A program made the position numbers and the translations under genes. A DNA stretch of 53,336 nt from Alphaproteobacteria bacterium (lineage in GTDB: Bacteria > Pseudomonadota > Alphaproteobacteria > JAEULC01): NCBI GenBank assembly GCA_020846275.1, contig JADLEG010000176.1:1-53336 (forward strand), given 5' to 3'. Numbering within the stretch: the first letter of the stretch is position 1; each line of letters starts with the position of its first letter. The notes beneath the pieces were generated by a model. It did not search any database. It saw nothing but the letters and a program-made list of their open reading frames with translations, and was not told the origin of the DNA. Positions 1 to 7,971 of the stretch are shown here, piece by piece.

Positions 1-496
1 CGCCCGCGTAGTAGAAGCGGTACTGCGGCGCGCCCTTCTCGACCAGGATGTTGAAGGTGAAGATCACGTCGTCCGGCGTGATCGGCTGGCCGTCGTGCCA
101 GCGCGCCTTGGGGTTCAGCGTGAACGCCACCCAGGAACGGTCGGCCGGCGTCTCCACCGTCTCGGCGATCTGGCCATACATGCTGAAGGGCTCGTCGGCG
201 GACGACACCATCAGCGTGTCGTAGATCGAGCCGATGCCGGCGGCGGCGCGGCCCTTGATGATGAAGCCGTTCAGCGTGTCGAAGCCGCCGATCGACGCCA
301 GCTTCACCTCGCCGCCCTTCGGCGCGTTCGGATTGACGTAGTCGAAATGCTTGAAGCCCGCCTTGTACTTGGCTTCGCCGTGCATCGCGATGCCGACGCC
401 GTTGACCGCCATGTCGGCGCGCGCGGCCCCGGTCGCGCCCGCAAATGCGGCCAGCAGCGCAAGGCATGGCACGGCAAGGCGAAGGGCGAAGCGCAT
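1..496 (-). CDS. YejA-like family 5 peptide-binding protein (3' part cut off by window edge)
   Basis: This is the N-terminal 165 residues of a periplasmic solute-binding protein of the oligopeptide ABC family (SBP family 5), which captures peptides for import. A Sec signal peptide (about residues 1-28, ending GAARAD) is followed by HGEAKYKAGFKHFDYVNP and APKGGEV, the hallmark start of YejA-type proteins, and then by RWHDGQPITPDDVIFTFN, the typical family 5 segment. The start at 496 is supported by a strong GGAGGT ribosome site at 503-508 on the coding strand. It lies 56 bases downstream of the hisN-type gene in the same direction and may be the first gene of a yejABEF-like operon beyond the window. 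The exact substrate cannot be told from the part visible. Confidence 0.88.
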   Translation of the reverse strand, partial: MRFALRLAVPCLALLAAFAGATGAARADMAVNGVGIAMHGEAKYKAGFKHFDYVNPNAPKGGEVKLASIGGFDTLNGFIIKGRAAAGIGSIYDTLMVSSADEPFSMYGQIAETVETPADRSWVAFTLNPKARWHDGQPITPDDVIFTFNILVEKGAPQYRFYYAG

Positions 497-552
497 GGCG
501 CGACCTCCATGTCCGACGATTGCTGAAACTGTGGCCGAAGCGCGGACGGCGT

Positions 553-1353
553 TCAACCTGCGAGCAGGCGCAGCACGTCCTTGTGAAGCTGGGGATCGCC
601 CACGGCGCAGACCCGGCCGTCGGAATCGAGGCCGAGGGGCTTGCCCTTCCAGTCCGTGAAGGTGCCGCCCGCGCCCTCGATGATCGGCACCTGCGCCAGG
701 TAGTCGTAGGGCTGCAGCCGCGCCTCGACCACGATGTCGACATGGCCGTTGGCAAGCTGGCCGTAGGCGTAGCAGTCGCCGCCGAAGCGCGGCAGCTTCA
801 CCGCCTGGCGCAGCTTGTCGTAGCCCGGCGCGTCGGGGCCTTTGAACATGTCGGGCGAGGTCGAATAGAGCGTCGCGTCGCCAGGCTTGGCGCATTTGCG
901 GGTATGCGCCGGCTTGCCCTTGAAGGTGGTGGGCCTTCCCTCCGCGCCGATCCAGCGCTCGCCGATGATCGGCTGGTCGATGATGCCCACGACCGGCCGC
1001 CCGCGATGGAGCAGCGCGATCAGCGTGCCGAACAGCGGAAAGCCCGAGATGAAGGACTTGGTGCCGTCGATCGGGTCCAGCACCCAGACATGCTCGGCGT
1101 CCATCCGCACCGCGCCGTGCTCCTCGCCCAGGATGCCGTGCTGCGGGAATTCGCGCTCGATCAGCGCGCGCATCGCGGTCTCCGATTCGCGATCGGCGAT
1201 CGTGACCGGCGAGGTGTCGGCCTTGCCGATCACCTCGATGCCGCTGCGGAAATAGGGACGGATCACCTTGCCGGCGGCATCCGCCAGCCGGCCGGCGAGG
1301 GAAACGAAGGGATCGAGGTCGATGGAGGCGGCGCGCCCGGCGGCGGCGCTCAA
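553..1353 (-). CDS. hisN: Inositol monophosphatase-family histidinol-phosphatase (HisN type)
   Basis: The 266-residue protein is an inositol-monophosphatase-fold, Mg-dependent phosphatase. The metal site is complete: GEEHG (E77, E78), DPIDGTKSF (D93, D96) and the distal D217 in PYDYLAQVP. The TKSFISG form is typical of the HisN branch, which dephosphorylates histidinol phosphate in histidine biosynthesis; a general IMPase role cannot be excluded. I chose the TTG at 1353 as start because it overlaps the stop of the upstream cytochrome c gene (TTGA), implying translational coupling, and because residues upstream of it in this frame show no family similarity. No other his gene is nearby, which is common for this family. 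Confidence 0.85.
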   Translation of the reverse strand: MSAAAGRAASIDLDPFVSLAGRLADAAGKVIRPYFRSGIEVIGKADTSPVTIADRESETAMRALIEREFPQHGILGEEHGAVRMDAEHVWVLDPIDGTKSFISGFPLFGTLIALLHRGRPVVGIIDQPIIGERWIGAEGRPTTFKGKPAHTRKCAKPGDATLYSTSPDMFKGPDAPGYDKLRQAVKLPRFGGDCYAYGQLANGHVDIVVEARLQPYDYLAQVPIIEGAGGTFTDWKGKPLGLDSDGRVCAVGDPQLHKDVLRLLAG

Positions 1354-1913
1354 GGCAGGGGCTTCGGGGCGTCGCTGAGCGAGCGCAGGTAGGCGATCAC
1401 GTCGGCGCGCTCCTTGGCGCCGGGAATGCCGGCAAAGGCCATCTTGGTGCCCGGGACGAACCCCTTTGGCGAGTTGAGAAACTTGTTCAGGTCCTCGTAG
1501 TCCCAGGTCTGGCCGTGCATGCCCGCGAGCGTGTTGGAGTAGCTGAACGATTCGCTGTGCGCACGGGGGCCGCCGACGACGTTCCACAGGTTCGGGCCGA
1601 TCTTGTTGGCGGCGCCCTTGTCGAAGGTATGGCAGGCCAGGCACTTCTTGGCCGCCTTTTCGCCGTCGGCCGGGTTGGCCTTGGCCAGCAGCGGGGCGAT
1701 CGGCTCGGCCTCCTTGGGCGCGGCGCCGCCGGCCGCGGCCGCGGCGCCGCCCTCGGGCACCGCGACGACGAACACGTTTTCCTTCAGCTTGTGCGGATGC
1801 ACCAGCAGCTCGGCCACGAAGCCGCAGGCCATGGCGATCAGCCCGCCGAACAGCACCGCACCAGCCACCTTGTTCCACAATAGCGGATCGGATTTATCGG
1901 TCGTCGTCGCCAT
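1350..1913 (-). CDS. Membrane-anchored class I cytochrome c (CycM-like)
   Basis: The protein has 187 residues. One N-terminal hydrophobic segment (about 15-38) acts as an uncleaved anchor, an Ala/Gly/Pro-rich linker follows (about 52-72), and then comes a mitochondrial-type cytochrome c domain (about 78-187). Haem is bound by CLACH (C91, C94, H95), and the axial methionine is M158 in GTKMAFAG. Such anchored cytochromes carry electrons from the bc1 complex to terminal oxidases at the periplasmic face. The gene is divergent from kdsB and pheA; in alphaproteobacteria a cytochrome c gene commonly lies beside kdsB-pheA. Its stop overlaps the TTG start of the phosphatase gene. Confidence 0.93.
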   Translation of the reverse strand: MATTTDKSDPLLWNKVAGAVLFGGLIAMACGFVAELLVHPHKLKENVFVVAVPEGGAAAAAGGAAPKEAEPIAPLLAKANPADGEKAAKKCLACHTFDKGAANKIGPNLWNVVGGPRAHSESFSYSNTLAGMHGQTWDYEDLNKFLNSPKGFVPGTKMAFAGIPGAKERADVIAYLRSLSDAPKPLP

Positions 1914-2060
1914 GAACGGATGTTCTCCACGCCTCGAACGGGGGCCGGGCCCCCGAAATCCCCAGCAAGCGCGCGGACTTTACCCTCCCGCACCGGCGCA
2001 GCGCAACAGCGAGAAAGGGCAGATTTGTCACTGGCGCTTCCCGCTCGCGGGGGTCCCGGC

Positions 2061-2066
2061 TATGGT
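2061..2066 (+). promoter_or_regulatory. Probable -10 box (TATGGT) of a near-leaderless kdsB transcript
   Basis: TATGGT ends 8 bases before the kdsB ATG at 2075, and no Shine-Dalgarno sequence fits between them. Transcription would begin about two bases before the start codon. The -35 match is poor (around 2038-2043). The same arrangement recurs at mutS, at the cyclase at 32503 and at the lipoprotein at 53126. Confidence 0.4.
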
Positions 2067-2074
2067 GCCGCCCC

Positions 2075-2824
2075 ATGACGGAAGCCCCCTTGAACCCGAT
2101 CGTCGCGATCCCCGCGCGGATGCATTCGACGCGGCTGCCGGGCAAGCCGCTGGCCGACATCCACGGGGTGCCGATGATCGTGCATGTCTGGCGCCGGGCG
2201 GTCGAGGCGGGGGTGGGGCCGGTGCTGGTGGCGGCGGCCGAGCCCGAGATCGTCCGGGCGGTGGAGCAGGCGGGCGGCGAGGCGGTTCTGACCAGCCCCG
2301 ATCACCAGACCGGCTCGGACCGCATCGCCGAGGCGGTCCGCAAGGTCGACCCCGCGCGCCGCTACGACGTGGTGGTCAACGTCCAGGGCGACCTGCCGAC
2401 GATCGACCCCTCGGTCATTCGCGCCTCGCTGCTGCCGCTGGCCGATCCCCAGGTCGACATCGCCACCCTGGTCTGCGAGATCACGCGCGAGGAGGAGCGC
2501 ACCAACCCCAACGTCGTCAAGGCCGTGGTCGGCTTCCCGCCGGGCAAGCGGATCACCCGGGCGCTCTATTTCACGCGGGTGACGGCGCCGGCGCGCGAGG
2601 GTCCCCACTACCACCATATCGGCCTCTACACCTATCGCCGCGCCGCGCTCGAGCGCTTCGTCGCCCTGCCCACCGGCGTGCTGCAGGCGCGCGAGAGCCT
2701 GGAGCAGCTCCGCGCGCTGGAGAACGGCATGCGTATCGACGCCGTGCTCGTTGACACGGTTCCGCTCGGTGTCGATACTCCCGCCGACCTTGAGCGGGCG
2801 CGGCAGATGCTGGCGCCGCGATGA
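2075..2824 (+). CDS. kdsB: 3-deoxy-manno-octulosonate cytidylyltransferase
   Basis: KdsB activates the sugar Kdo with CTP to give CMP-Kdo, needed to build the inner core of lipopolysaccharide, so the host is a Gram-negative with Kdo-containing LPS. The 249-residue length is standard for the family. Diagnostic segments are [15 protein letters not shown] (nucleotide-binding loop, about 12-26), [10 protein letters not shown] and [11 protein letters not shown] (with the metal-binding Asp), and [10 protein letters not shown]. The gene is followed by pheA in the same direction 31 bases later. The start has no Shine-Dalgarno site but sits just after a TATGGT box. Confidence 0.96.
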   Translation: MTEAPLNPIVAIPARMHSTRLPGKPLADIHGVPMIVHVWRRAVEAGVGPVLVAAAEPEIVRAVEQAGGEAVLTSPDHQTGSDRIAEAVRKVDPARRYDVVVNVQGDLPTIDPSVIRASLLPLADPQVDIATLVCEITREEERTNPNVVKAVVGFPPGKRITRALYFTRVTAPAREGPHYHHIGLYTYRRAALERFVALPTGVLQARESLEQLRALENGMRIDAVLVDTVPLGVDTPADLERARQMLAPR

Positions 2825-2855
2825 GAAGTCCCCACCCCCATCGGACCGGAGCGTC

Positions 2856-3737
2856 ATGACCGCCGCCGTGAAACCGGCCAACGCGGCCGCCGAGAACTTG
2901 ATCGCGTTCCAGGGCGAGCCCGGGGCGTTTTCCGACCTGGCCTGCCGCACCGTGTTTCCGGCGATGACCACCCTGCCGTGCCGCGACTTCGCCGAGGCCT
3001 TCGCGGCGGTGCAGGAAGGGCGCGCGAAGCTGGCGATGATCCCGGTCGAGAATTCGGTCGCCGGCCGCGTGGCCGACATCTACCACCTGCTGCCGGAATC
3101 GCGCCTGCACATCATTGCCGAGCATTTCCAGCGCGTGGAGCTGAACCTGCTGGCGCTGCCCGGCGCCAAGCTCGCGGACATCAAGACCGTGACCAGCCAT
3201 GTCCACGCGCTGGGGCAATGCCGCGGGCTGATCCGCGAGCTGGGCGTCAAGGCGGTGGTGGCGGCCGACACGGCGGGCAGCGCGGCCGATGTCGCGCGCC
3301 GCGGCGACAAGACGGTGGCGTCGATCGCCTCCACGCTGGCGGGCGAGCTCTATGGCCTCAAGTCGCTGCGCGCCAATGTCGAGGACGCCGAGCACAACAC
3401 CACGCGCTTCATCGTCATGACGACCGAGCCGATCAATCCCGACCCGTCGACGCCGGTGGTGACCAGCTTCGTCTTCCGCGTGCGCAACGTCCCGGCCGCG
3501 CTCTACAAGGCGATGGGCGGCTTCGCCACCAACGGCGTCAACATGACCAAGCTCGAGAGCTACATGCTGGGCGGCAATTTCTTCGCCACCCAGTTCTACG
3601 CGGACATCGAGGGCCATCCCGAGCACACGCCGGTCCGCCTGGCGATGGAGGAGCTCAGCTTCTTCTCGCGCGAGGTGCGCATCCTGGGCGTCTATCCGCA
3701 GCATCCCCTGCGCCAGAAAAAGGGCGCGGGGGATTGA
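2856..3737 (+). CDS. pheA: Prephenate dehydratase with C-terminal ACT domain
   Basis: This monofunctional prephenate dehydratase (293 residues) converts prephenate to phenylpyruvate for phenylalanine synthesis. The catalytic domain (about 15-195) shows QGEPGAFSDLA, PVENSVAGRV and the catalytic TRF motif at 183-185 (NTTRFIVM). The C-terminal ACT domain (about 203-280, TSFVFRVRNVPAALYKAM) should bind phenylalanine for feedback inhibition; the usual ESRP motif reads ESYM here. There is no chorismate mutase domain. The ATG at 2856 was chosen because GGAG precedes it at 2848-2851 and upstream codons overlap kdsB. Confidence 0.96.
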   Translation: MTAAVKPANAAAENLIAFQGEPGAFSDLACRTVFPAMTTLPCRDFAEAFAAVQEGRAKLAMIPVENSVAGRVADIYHLLPESRLHIIAEHFQRVELNLLALPGAKLADIKTVTSHVHALGQCRGLIRELGVKAVVAADTAGSAADVARRGDKTVASIASTLAGELYGLKSLRANVEDAEHNTTRFIVMTTEPINPDPSTPVVTSFVFRVRNVPAALYKAMGGFATNGVNMTKLESYMLGGNFFATQFYADIEGHPEHTPVRLAMEELSFFSREVRILGVYPQHPLRQKKGAGD

Positions 3738-3771
3738 TCCCAACCCTCTCCCGCCTGCGGCGGGCGAGGGT

Positions 3772-4749
3772 TCACTCCCCCTTCGCCCAGTCCTCGATCA
3801 GGCGGCGCGAGACCGAGACGCGGCGCGGCAGGCGGAAGATGTCGTTCTCCGGGCAGCTGCGGATTTCCGCGCGGGTGAACCAGCGCGCGGTCTCCAGCTC
3901 GTCGGTGTTGACCTTGGGTTCGACCGGGTCGGCCATCGCCGTGAAGCCCAGCATGATCGAGGCCGGGAAGGGCCAGGGCTGCGAGGAGTGGTAGCGGATG
4001 TCGCGCACCTTCAGGCCCACCTCCTCCTCGACCTCGCGCGCCACCGCGTCCTCCAGGCTCTCGCCCGGCTCGACGAAGCCGGCCAGCACCGAATGCTGGC
4101 CCGGCGGCCAGATCTTCTGCCGGCCCAGCAGCACGCGCTTGCCGTCGGTCACCAGCATGATGACGGCAGGGTCGGTGCGCGGGAAATGCTGCGCCTTGCA
4201 GGCCTCGTTGGTGCAGCGGCGGACATGGCCTGCCTCGGCCGCCACGGTCGGCGAACCGCACACCCCGCAGAACTTGTGGCGCTCGTGCCAGAAGGTCAGC
4301 CCCCGCGCATAGGCCATGACCGCGCCGGGCTGGTGCCCGATCAGCGGCCCGACGTCGCGCAGGTCGGCGAAGCGCGGCGCGCCGCCCTTGTTCAGGCCCT
4401 GGATGCGTGCCTGGATCTCCGGCTCGGCCAACAGCGACAGGTCGATCGCGAAATGCGGCGCGTCGTCGACGAAGCCCAGCAGCACGGCGCTGCCTTCGGG
4501 ATCGAGCTTGATGTCGGCGAACAGCGCCTGGAACTCCGGCACCGACAGGAAGGCGGGACCGGGCGGCGCGGTTTTCTCGGCGGTGCTGTCCAGCACCAGG
4601 TTGCGCTGGCGCCAGACCGGCACCACGCGGGCGTCGGCGCGCGCCAGCAGCTTGCGCAGCGCGTCCGCGTCCGAGCGCAGCAGATGCGCGCGCTCGATCC
4701 CGCCCGAGGCGTAGAAATTCGCGGCATGCCGATGGTGATAGACGATCAT
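3772..4749 (-). CDS. nudC: NAD(+) diphosphatase / NADH pyrophosphatase
   Basis: NudC hydrolyses NAD(H) to NMN(H) and AMP, and family members can also remove NAD caps from RNA 5' ends. The 325-residue protein has an N-terminal family domain, a zinc ribbon with C161, C164, C179 and C184 (CGVCGSPT, CTNEAC), a complete Nudix box (about 224-246, GFVEPGE through REVEEEVGL) and the NudC-specific SQPWPFPAS motif (256-264). I chose the ATG at 4749 over an in-frame TTG at 4788 because the extra residues look non-coding. The stop is only 34 bases from the convergent pheA stop. Confidence 0.93.
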   Translation of the reverse strand: MIVYHHRHAANFYASGGIERAHLLRSDADALRKLLARADARVVPVWRQRNLVLDSTAEKTAPPGPAFLSVPEFQALFADIKLDPEGSAVLLGFVDDAPHFAIDLSLLAEPEIQARIQGLNKGGAPRFADLRDVGPLIGHQPGAVMAYARGLTFWHERHKFCGVCGSPTVAAEAGHVRRCTNEACKAQHFPRTDPAVIMLVTDGKRVLLGRQKIWPPGQHSVLAGFVEPGESLEDAVAREVEEEVGLKVRDIRYHSSQPWPFPASIMLGFTAMADPVEPKVNTDELETARWFTRAEIRSCPENDIFRLPRRVSVSRRLIEDWAKGE

Positions 4750-4790
4750 GAAGGCGGGAACTTCGCACGGCCCGGGGGGCAAGCGCAACG

Positions 4791-5258
4791 TCAGGACGCC
4801 GGCAGCCTCTTCTGCATGAAGACGCTGACCGGATCGGGCCGGTAGTCGCCGAAGGGCCCGCGCTCGCGGTAGCCGAAGCGGCGGTAGAGCGCCAGCGCCG
4901 CGTGGCTGGCGATGCCGGTCTCCAGGCGGATCTTCTCAATACCGGCGCCCCGCGCCGCTTCCTCGATCGCGGCCAGGAGCGCCCGCGCCACGCCCTTGCC
5001 GCGCGCTGCCTCGCTGACGAACATGCGCTTGATCTCAGCCTTGCCCGGCTTGCCGAGCACGAGGCCGCCGCAGCCCACGGCTTTTCCATCGAGGCGCGCG
5101 ACAAAGAACCGGACGTTCGGCCGGGCCAGCGCGTCGACATCGACCAGGTGGTTGCTTTCCGGCGGGTAGAGCGCCTGGGCATGCGCGTCGGACTGGCGCA
5201 GCAATTCCGCCACCGCGGCTTGATGCGGGGATTCCGCCGCGACCCGGACCGCCGGCAT
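4791..5258 (-). CDS. GNAT-family N-acetyltransferase
   Basis: This 155-residue protein has the GNAT fold, which transfers an acetyl group from acetyl-CoA to an amine. The acetyl-CoA loop is visible as RMFVSEAARGKGVARALL (V/I-x-x-x-x-R-G-x-G type), followed by LETGIASHAALALYRRFGY, the usual motif B. The tail DYRPDPVSVFMQKRL is common in small proteobacterial GNATs. It sits between chrB (2-base gap upstream) and nudC, all leftward, and could be co-transcribed with them. The substrate cannot be predicted. Confidence 0.85.
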   Translation of the reverse strand: MPAVRVAAESPHQAAVAELLRQSDAHAQALYPPESNHLVDVDALARPNVRFFVARLDGKAVGCGGLVLGKPGKAEIKRMFVSEAARGKGVARALLAAIEEAARGAGIEKIRLETGIASHAALALYRRFGYRERGPFGDYRPDPVSVFMQKRLPAS

Positions 5259-5260
5259 CG

Positions 5261-6208
5261 CTAGGCCCGCCGGCCCCGGAACGACTGGTAGAGCGTCTCG
5301 AACAATTCGCCGCCCCGCTTCAAGCGTTCCTCGTCGCTGTCCGTGGCGCCGCAGATGCCGGCGATCAACTGCAGCACGCCGCCGGCCTCGCTGCGCCCGT
5401 ACTTGCCGTCCTTCAGGTCGATGTCATGCACGATTTCCGCCAGATGGCCAAGCGCGCGGTCGTCGCCCGCGAAGCGCTTGACCAGCACCTCGAAGGTACA
5501 AAGGTCGCCTTCGTGCGTGAACTCGGCGTCGAACATGTCGTAGCGCAGCTCGCCCGGCTTGGGCTCGTATTTCGGCGCCGAGACGAACTTGAACCGCGCG
5601 CGCGGGTCGACGAAGCGCTTGATCAGCCAGGCGCTGGCGATGCGGTCCACGAACACGCTGGCGCGCGTCACCCACAGGCGCCCGCGCGGGCGCGCCATGT
5701 CGGTTTCCGCCGCCCGGTCCTTGGCCTGCGGTCGTTTCATGCGCGCCTCCAGTCCCGACAAGGCGCCCTCGGCCGGTTCGCGGCCGGCGGCGCCGAAGAA
5801 ATCCAGCGCCGCGATCTGGTCGAAGCGCCGGCGCAGGCGCCGCGCGACGGATTCAAGCTCGGCCATGTCGGCATCAAGCTCGACCCGCCCGATCTCCTCG
5901 ACGATGCCCGCATAGTCGGCGTCGCGCGCGGCGTCGAACAGCGCGCGCAGGCCACGGTCGTCCAGCCCGTCGACGAAGCGCGCCTCGCACAGCACCGCCT
6001 CGCCGCCGGCCTCCTCGATCGCCCGGCGGGTCCAGCCCAGGTCCTCCAGGGCCTGCTCGCTGCGCGGCAGGACATAGGCGGCGTTCTTCACCGCGACGGC
6101 CCCCAGCCCCTGCAGCCGACGCCAGATCTTGACCCGGAAATAGGCCGGCTTGGGCGGGATGTTGTGAAGCAACATCAACCAGTTGGATGTCCCAGCGGGG
6201 GGTGCCAT
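5261..6208 (-). CDS. chrB: Chromate resistance regulator ChrB, full length
   Basis: The protein has 315 residues with two parts: a ChrB N-terminal domain (about 8-150, including FRVKIWRRLQGLGAVAVKNA) and the ChrB C-terminal domain (about 160-310, beginning WVTRASVFVDRIASAWLIKR). In studied chr operons ChrB is a chromate-sensing transcriptional regulator, and its C-terminal domain is found alone in other proteins. The start at 6208 is preceded by AGGAGG. The gene is divergent from the chromate pump operon, the usual place for a regulator that acts on the shared 107-base AT-rich spacer. Confidence 0.92.
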   Translation of the reverse strand: MAPPAGTSNWLMLLHNIPPKPAYFRVKIWRRLQGLGAVAVKNAAYVLPRSEQALEDLGWTRRAIEEAGGEAVLCEARFVDGLDDRGLRALFDAARDADYAGIVEEIGRVELDADMAELESVARRLRRRFDQIAALDFFGAAGREPAEGALSGLEARMKRPQAKDRAAETDMARPRGRLWVTRASVFVDRIASAWLIKRFVDPRARFKFVSAPKYEPKPGELRYDMFDAEFTHEGDLCTFEVLVKRFAGDDRALGHLAEIVHDIDLKDGKYGRSEAGGVLQLIAGICGATDSDEERLKRGGELFETLYQSFRGRRA

Positions 6209-6246
6209 CGAGCCTCCTGGAGAAGACTATATAGCAGCCGTCTCAT

Positions 6247-6312
6247 TTAAAAGAAACAATTGCATCAATCCAACAATTCTGGTATGTAACATATGTATCA
6301 ATTAAAGAAACA
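6247..6312. repeat. AT-rich divergent chr control region with paired AAAGAAACA repeats
   Basis: The spacer between chrB and the pump operon is strikingly AT-rich for this genome. Two 12-base units, at 6247-6258 and 6301-6312, share an exact AAAGAAACA core, with the 8-base palindrome ACATATGT at 6289-6296 between them. These are candidate ChrB-binding sites; this is inferred from position only. Confidence 0.4.
6260..6288 (+). promoter_or_regulatory. Predicted sigma70 promoter of the chromate operon
   Basis: TTGCAT (6260-6265) and TATGTA (6283-6288) are separated by exactly 17 bases, a good housekeeping promoter giving a leader of roughly 22 bases to the ATG at 6316. On the opposite strand TTGTTT (6254-6259) abuts it, and TATATA at 6228-6233 is a likely -10 box for chrB, so the two promoters would be back to back. 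Confidence 0.55.
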
Positions 6313-6315
6313 CTC

Positions 6316-6552
6316 ATGCCAGCTTTGTGGCCGGAAGAATTTGCCCCGCATCGCGCGCCGCTCCCGCTCGCCCGGACCGCGGCATGGATCGTCGCTTGGG
6401 CGATCGGCACCGCAAGGCTATGGGCTGCGCGGCATGGCCGCCGGGCCAATCTTGCTTCGGTCGCCGCGCTGGGCGAACGGACCATACGCGACGTCGGCTA
6501 TGACCCCGACCTAGTCCGCGCCGAGGCCGCCAAGCCGTTCCGGAAAGCATGA
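6316..6552 (+). CDS. DUF1127-family small protein
   Basis: This 78-residue protein carries a C-terminal DUF1127 (YjiS-like) motif, ERTIRDVGYDPDLVRAEAA, resembling the LRDIGLSR signature of the family, after a Trp/Ala-rich segment. DUF1127 proteins are small, basic and often stress-linked; some bind RNA, but no function is established for this one. It is the first gene of the pump operon, and its stop TGA lies 11 bases before the next start. No strong ribosome site precedes the ATG at 6316, so an alternative start is possible. Confidence 0.65.
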   Translation: MPALWPEEFAPHRAPLPLARTAAWIVAWAIGTARLWAARHGRRANLASVAALGERTIRDVGYDPDLVRAEAAKPFRKA

Positions 6553-6563
6553 GGGAGAAGACC

Positions 6564-7505
6564 ATGCGCTACGCCATCGCGCCGCTCGACCTGACGCCGG
6601 CGGAACTCGACGGGCTGTCGGAACGGCTGATCGTCAGCCACTACGAGAACAACTACGGCGGCGCGGTGCGCCGGCTCAATGCGATCGCGGACGAGGCGGC
6701 GAAGCTCGATCCGGCGGCTGCGTCCAACTTCGTGCTCAACGGCTTGAAACGCGAGGAACTGATCGCCGCGAACTCGATGCTGCTGCACGAGGTCTATTTC
6801 GCCAGCCTGGGCGGGCGCGGCGAGGTTTCGGGCGCGCTTGCCCAGGCGTTCGAGCGCGATTTCGGCGGGGCCGCCCGCTGGCGCGCGGAATTCACCGCCA
6901 TGGGCAAGGCGCTGGGCGGCGGGTCGGGCTGGGTCCTGCTGATGTGGTCGCCGCGCGACCGGCGGCTCGTGAACCAGTGGGCGGCCGACCATACGCATGC
7001 GATGGCCGGCGCGATCCCGATCATCGCGCTCGACATGTACGAGCATGCCTATCACATCGACTATGGCGCGCGCGCCGCGGCCTATGTCGACGCGTTCATG
7101 CGGAACGTCGATTGGGACGCCGCCGGGCGGCGTTTCCAGGCCGCCGCCGGCGCGGCGTCCCCGGCGCCGAAGGATGATCCCGCCGAAATCGCACCTGAGA
7201 CGTTGTGCGCCGCCATCCGCGCCGGCGAGCCGCCGCCGATCCTCGATGTGCGCCGCCGCAAGGCCTTTGACGGCAGCGCGGACATGATCCAGGGCGCCGA
7301 ATGGCGCCAGCCCGAGATCGTCGCGGACTGGGCCGGCGGCGTACCGCGCGGTCGGCCGGTCGTCGTCTACTGCGTCTATGGCCACAATGTCAGCCACGAC
7401 ACGGTGACGGCGCTGCGCGCGCAGGGCATCGACGCGCGGGCGCTCAAGGGCGGCATCGCCGCCTGGCACGCGATCGGCGGGCCGGTCGCGGTGAAACAGG
7501 CATAG
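6564..7505 (+). CDS. Fe/Mn superoxide dismutase fused to a rhodanese domain (ChrF-like)
   Basis: The N-terminal two-thirds (about 1-195) is an iron/manganese superoxide dismutase with all four metal ligands: H26, H75, D157 and H161 (LDMYEHAYHIDYG). The second-sphere gateway positions differ from canonical enzymes: where E. coli MnSOD has H30 and Y34, this protein aligns N30 and A34. The C-terminal part (about 215-313) is a rhodanese domain with a candidate active-site C270 in VVYCVYGHNVS. SOD genes called chrF accompany chrBA in known chromate-resistance operons, where SOD would remove superoxide made during Cr(VI) reduction. The start at 6564 follows GGGAGAAG; an upstream ATG at 6549 overlaps the previous stop and is less likely. 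Confidence 0.9.
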   Translation: MRYAIAPLDLTPAELDGLSERLIVSHYENNYGGAVRRLNAIADEAAKLDPAAASNFVLNGLKREELIAANSMLLHEVYFASLGGRGEVSGALAQAFERDFGGAARWRAEFTAMGKALGGGSGWVLLMWSPRDRRLVNQWAADHTHAMAGAIPIIALDMYEHAYHIDYGARAAAYVDAFMRNVDWDAAGRRFQAAAGAASPAPKDDPAEIAPETLCAAIRAGEPPPILDVRRRKAFDGSADMIQGAEWRQPEIVADWAGGVPRGRPVVVYCVYGHNVSHDTVTALRAQGIDARALKGGIAAWHAIGGPVAVKQA

Positions 7506-7524
7506 AGGCAGAGGAGGCAATCGC

Positions 7525-7971
7525 ATGAAATGGATCACGCGCGAGCGGCCCAAGATCGACCGCATCGCCTGTCCCTGGCTGGTCGCCCGCTTCATCGACA
7601 AGAAGCCGGAATTTCTCTTCGTGCCTTCAGCCGATGTGATGCGTCGCGCCAGGAACGAGGACGCGATTCCCTATGACGTGCCGGGGGTCGAGCTCACCCA
7701 TGTCGGGGAGAAATGCAGCTTCGACGCTTTCCTGCTGAAATACGGGCTCAAGGACGCCGCGCTCGATCAGCTCGCGGCCATCGTGCGGGGCGCGGATACC
7801 GGCCATCCCGAGCTGGCGCCCCAGGCACCCGGACTGCTGGCGCTTTCGCTTGGCTTATCCCGCGTCTATGCCGATGATCACGAGATGGTGGGGCACGGCA
7901 TGGTGATGTACGACGCGCTCTACGCCTGGTGCCGCGAAGCCCAGGGCGAGGCGCATGGCTGGCCGCCGTGA
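7525..7971 (+). CDS. Stand-alone ChrB C-terminal domain protein
   Basis: The 148-residue protein aligns by eye with the C-terminal half of the full-length ChrB at 5261-6208: WITRERPKIDRIACPWLVARF matches WVTRASVFVDRIASAWLIKRF, and GVELTHVGEKCSFDAFLLKY matches AEFTHEGDLCTFEVLVKRF. It lacks the N-terminal domain and any signal peptide. It lies between the SOD-rhodanese gene and chrA, and its stop overlaps the chrA start. A direct role in chromate handling or in modulating ChrB is plausible but unproven. Confidence 0.85.
   Translation: MKWITRERPKIDRIACPWLVARFIDKKPEFLFVPSADVMRRARNEDAIPYDVPGVELTHVGEKCSFDAFLLKYGLKDAALDQLAAIVRGADTGHPELAPQAPGLLALSLGLSRVYADDHEMVGHGMVMYDALYAWCREAQGEAHGWPP

Noticed and set aside
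553..1878. A single long open frame that would fuse the phosphatase to an N-terminal extension across the cytochrome c gene
   Set aside because: The extension is an out-of-frame reading of the cytochrome c gene, which is itself clearly coding; a TTG start overlapping its stop fits better.
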